Of a stretch of DNA of 64,000 nucleotides, positions 61,913 through 64,000 are shown piece by piece (position 1 is the first letter of the stretch; each line of letters starts with the position of its first letter). The DNA is from Pseudomonas aegrilactucae (lineage in GTDB: Bacteria; Pseudomonadota; Gammaproteobacteria; Pseudomonadales; Pseudomonadaceae), in the NCBI RefSeq assembly GCF_019168305.1, contig NZ_JAHTBI010000036.1, positions 51,518 through 115,517 on the forward strand. The letters are read 5' to 3'. Under the pieces are notes generated by a model. That model worked only from the letters and a program-made list of their open reading frames with translations. It made no database searches and had not been told where the DNA came from. A program made the translations under genes and the position numbers.

Positions 61913-62790
61913 GTATCGTGGATTTGTCGGCGCTGCCCGCGCCGCAGGTGCTGGAAGACTTCGATTTTGAGGCTGTTTTCCAAGACGACCTTGCGGCGTT
62001 TCGGCTGCACATGGGCGACAACTGGGATGCGCTGCTGGAGAGCGACCCGGTGACCAAGCTGCTGGAGGTCGGCGCGTACCGCAAGATGGGCAACCGGGCG
62101 AGGGTCAACGACGCAGCCAAGGCGCTGTTACTGGCGTTCGCCAAGGGTGGCGACCTCGATCACCTCGCGGCCAACGTGCGGCTCAAGCGCCTGGTGGTGC
62201 AGGCCGAGGATCTGGTTGCGGTCCCGCCGGTGGCCCAAGTGCTGGAGGAAGACGACGCCCTGCGCGAGCGGGTCCAGCTGGTGTACGAAGGGCTGACCAC
62301 CGCCGGCCCGCGCAACAGCTACATCTTGCACGCTCGCAACGCCTCGGGCCTGGTGGCCGACGCCTCGGCCGAAAGCCCGGCCCCGGCGGTGGTAGACGTG
62401 ACGGTGCTGAGCCTGGACGGCAACGGGGTGGCCAGCGCCGAGCTGCTGGCAGAGGTCGCTGCGCACTTGAATGACGACGACGTGCGGCCGGTGGCGGATC
62501 GGCTGAACGTGCGCAGCGCCGAGGTGATCCCTTACCGGATCGACGCCGTGTTGTACCTGGCCGGTACCGGGCCGGAAAACGAGGCGACCCTGGCCGAGTG
62601 CCAACGGCGCCTGCAAGCGTGGATCAACCCACGGCGCCGCCTGGGCGTGGAGGTCTCGCGCTCGGCCGTCGATGCGCAGTTGCACATCAGCGGGGTGGGG
62701 CGGGTGGAGTTGCTGGACTGGACGGATATTCGCCCGACCAAGGCCCAGGCGGCCTGGTGCACGGGTTTCGAACTGACGCGGGGAGGCTGA
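61909..62790 (+). CDS. Baseplate assembly protein J
   Basis: The 293-residue protein is P2 gpJ-like: AFRLHMGDNWDALLESDPVT, KLLEVGAYRKMGNRARVNDA, and the end stretch RPTKAQAAWCTGFELTRGG. It builds the wedge of the contractile baseplate with W and I. It overlaps the W stop by four bases (ATGA). Confidence 0.92.
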   Translation: MSIVDLSALPAPQVLEDFDFEAVFQDDLAAFRLHMGDNWDALLESDPVTKLLEVGAYRKMGNRARVNDAAKALLLAFAKGGDLDHLAANVRLKRLVVQAEDLVAVPPVAQVLEEDDALRERVQLVYEGLTTAGPRNSYILHARNASGLVADASAESPAPAVVDVTVLSLDGNGVASAELLAEVAAHLNDDDVRPVADRLNVRSAEVIPYRIDAVLYLAGTGPENEATLAECQRRLQAWINPRRRLGVEVSRSAVDAQLHISGVGRVELLDWTDIRPTKAQAAWCTGFELTRGG

Positions 62791-62791
62791 C

Positions 62792-63391
62792 ATGCAAAGC
62801 CTCCTGCCGCTCAACAGCACGCCGCTGGAGCGGGCTGTTGAGGCTGCATCCGTCGAAGACCTACAGATTGCCTTGCGCACGCTCTACAACCCCGACACCT
62901 GCCCGGCCCACCTGCTGTACCAGCTGGCCTGGGCCTGGTCGGTCGACCGCTGGGATGAGAAGTGGTCCGAGGCGGTCAAGCGGTCGGTGATCCGCTCTGC
63001 GTTTTACATCCATGCCCACAAGGGCACCATCGGCGCGCTGCGTCGGGTGGTCGAGCCGTTCGGCTACCTGATCGAGGTGGTCGAGTGGTTCCAGACCGTG
63101 CCCGAGGGCGTGGCGGGCACGTTCGCGCTCAAGGTCGGCGTATCCGACGAGGGTATCAGCGAGGAAATCTACCGCGAGCTGACCTGGTTGATCGACGACG
63201 CCCGGCCGGTCAGCCGGCACATGACCGGGCTCGCGATCAGCATGGAAACCACCGGTGGCGTTTACCTGGGCGCCTCGCTCTACGACGGTGACGAGCTTGA
63301 TATCTACCCGCCTGCGCCGCGTGACATTGATGTCACAGGCTCCATCGGGCGTGGCGGGCGTGAGCACACCATTGACTACCTGGACATTTAA
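62792..63391 (+). CDS. Tail protein I
   Basis: The 199-residue protein has the P2 gpI pattern: LPLNSTPLERAVEAASVEDL, the core CPAHLLYQLAWAWSVDRWDE and AFYIHAHKGTIGALRRVVEP. It completes the wedge and anchors the tail fibres. It begins one base after the J stop. Confidence 0.92.
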   Translation: MQSLLPLNSTPLERAVEAASVEDLQIALRTLYNPDTCPAHLLYQLAWAWSVDRWDEKWSEAVKRSVIRSAFYIHAHKGTIGALRRVVEPFGYLIEVVEWFQTVPEGVAGTFALKVGVSDEGISEEIYRELTWLIDDARPVSRHMTGLAISMETTGGVYLGASLYDGDELDIYPPAPRDIDVTGSIGRGGREHTIDYLDI

Positions 63392-63393
63392 TA

Positions 63394-64000
63394 ATGGTTG
63401 ATCAGAACTCCCAGTTCTACGCGATCCTGACCAAGGTCGGCGCCGCGAAGCAGGCCAATGCGGATGCCCTGGGCATCCCGTGGAAAATCACGCAAATGGC
63501 GGTCGGTGATGCAAACCCCGCTGGGGTGGACAACCCGCCGCTGCCGATGCCCGATGCGAGCTGGACCAGCCTGCTTGGCGAATGGCGCCGGGCACCGCTG
63601 AACCAGCTCAAGGTCGACGAGAAGGACAACGCGGTCATCGTCGCCGAGCAGGTGATTCCGGCCGAGATCGGAGGGCGCTGGATTCGCGAGGTGGGGCTGT
63701 ACGATTCCGACGGCGACCTAGTGGCGGTGGCCAACTGTGCACCGACCTACAAGCCGCTGCTTAGCCAAGGTTCGGGCCGCACCCAGGTGGTGCGCATGAA
63801 CCTGGTAGTCAGCAGCTCCAGCAACGTGGTGCTCAAGATTGACCCGAGCGTGGTGCTGGCGACCCGCGAGTGGGTCACCGAGGAGCTGGCCCGGCAGGAC
63901 TTCAAGCATTCTGTGCTCGCCGCGACGACCGCCGCCATCACCTTGAGCGGCCTGCAGACGGTGGACGGCGTTGCGCTGACGGCCGGGGCGCGGGTGCTGG
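63394..64000 (+). CDS. Tail fibre protein, N-terminal part (cut by window edge)
   Basis: The frame is open from the ATG at 63394 to the right edge (202 residues visible). The start (MVDQNSQFYAILTKVGAAKQ) and the block PAEIGGRWIREVGLYDSDGD are the conserved N-terminal domain of P2 gpH-type fibres that binds the baseplate. The receptor-binding C-terminus lies outside the window. Confidence 0.9.
   Translation, partial: MVDQNSQFYAILTKVGAAKQANADALGIPWKITQMAVGDANPAGVDNPPLPMPDASWTSLLGEWRRAPLNQLKVDEKDNAVIVAEQVIPAEIGGRWIREVGLYDSDGDLVAVANCAPTYKPLLSQGSGRTQVVRMNLVVSSSSNVVLKIDPSVVLATREWVTEELARQDFKHSVLAATTAAITLSGLQTVDGVALTAGARVL

Larger units (their letters stand above)
40449..64000. mobile_element. Prophage (lambda-type head, P2-type tail), left end at tRNA-Leu, right end outside window
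   Basis: All genes from the integrase rightward are phage-type: integrase, AlpA-like protein, leftward early operon, CI/Cro switch, replication gene, holin, terminase, head, and baseplate genes up to a truncated tail fibre. The left junction is placed just after tRNA-Leu by inference; no attR is visible. The genes present look intact, so the element could be inducible. Confidence 0.9.

Overview
The window looks like the chromosome of a Pseudomonas of the P. putida group. The evidence is GC-rich coding, short REP palindromes between operons, FecI/FecR/TonB-receptor modules, a linked aer plus PAS-GGDEF-EAL pair, and a folD-tRNA locus followed by an integrase. From memory, the order sigma54 regulator - ABC importer - folD - tRNAs - phage integrase resembles a KT2440 locus that also carries a prophage; this was not checked.

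Positions 1-9929 are housekeeping and transport genes: a PhoD-like phosphatase cut by the left edge, tal, dusA, two small unknown genes, a BCCT osmolyte transporter, an exonuclease/cNMP-CBS-nucleotidyltransferase pair and a lipoprotein. Positions 10030-21413 hold two paralogous iron-signalling modules (Fur box, FecI-like sigma factor, FecR-like regulator, TonB siderophore receptor). Between them lie a TauE/SafE exporter and an amino-acid-type chemoreceptor. Positions 21432-25298 carry a dicarboxylate-type symporter with two FCD-type GntR regulators and a repeated operator. Positions 25484-28771 encode an Aer-type energy taxis receptor and a c-di-GMP enzyme. Positions 28888-30717 hold an Lrp regulator, a frameshifted ABC ATPase remnant and ornithine cyclodeaminase. 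Positions 30904-38875 are a sigma54 activator divergent from a glycerol-type ABC import operon. A sigma54 promoter and three pairs of TGTTC repeats lie between them. Then come folD and the tRNA-Arg(TCT), tRNA-His(GTG) and tRNA-Leu(TAG) genes.

From about 40449 to the right edge is a prophage that runs off the window. A P4-type integrase lies next to tRNA-Leu. A leftward operon (46656 to 41808) encodes small proteins, a KilAC-like protein, a PrtN-like activator, a cytosine DNA methyltransferase and an AlpA-like protein. A CI-like S24 repressor and a Cro-like protein face each other across a switch with two mirror-image operator pairs. The rightward genes encode a CII-like protein, a TraR-like zinc finger, a TOPRIM/VapE-type primase-helicase, a holin, a lambda-type packaging and head set, and a P2-type contractile tail set up to a tail fibre cut by the right edge. 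The phage is thus a lambda-head/P2-tail mosaic.

The best candidates for a second look are: the CI operator architecture; the four-repeat region inside the methyltransferase; the complementary degenerate ATP sites of the glycerol-type ABC importer; the sigma54 promoter with paired repeats; the duplicated FecI/FecR/receptor modules with a shared promoter motif; and two repeat clusters in the prophage, one after the primase gene and one before the terminase.
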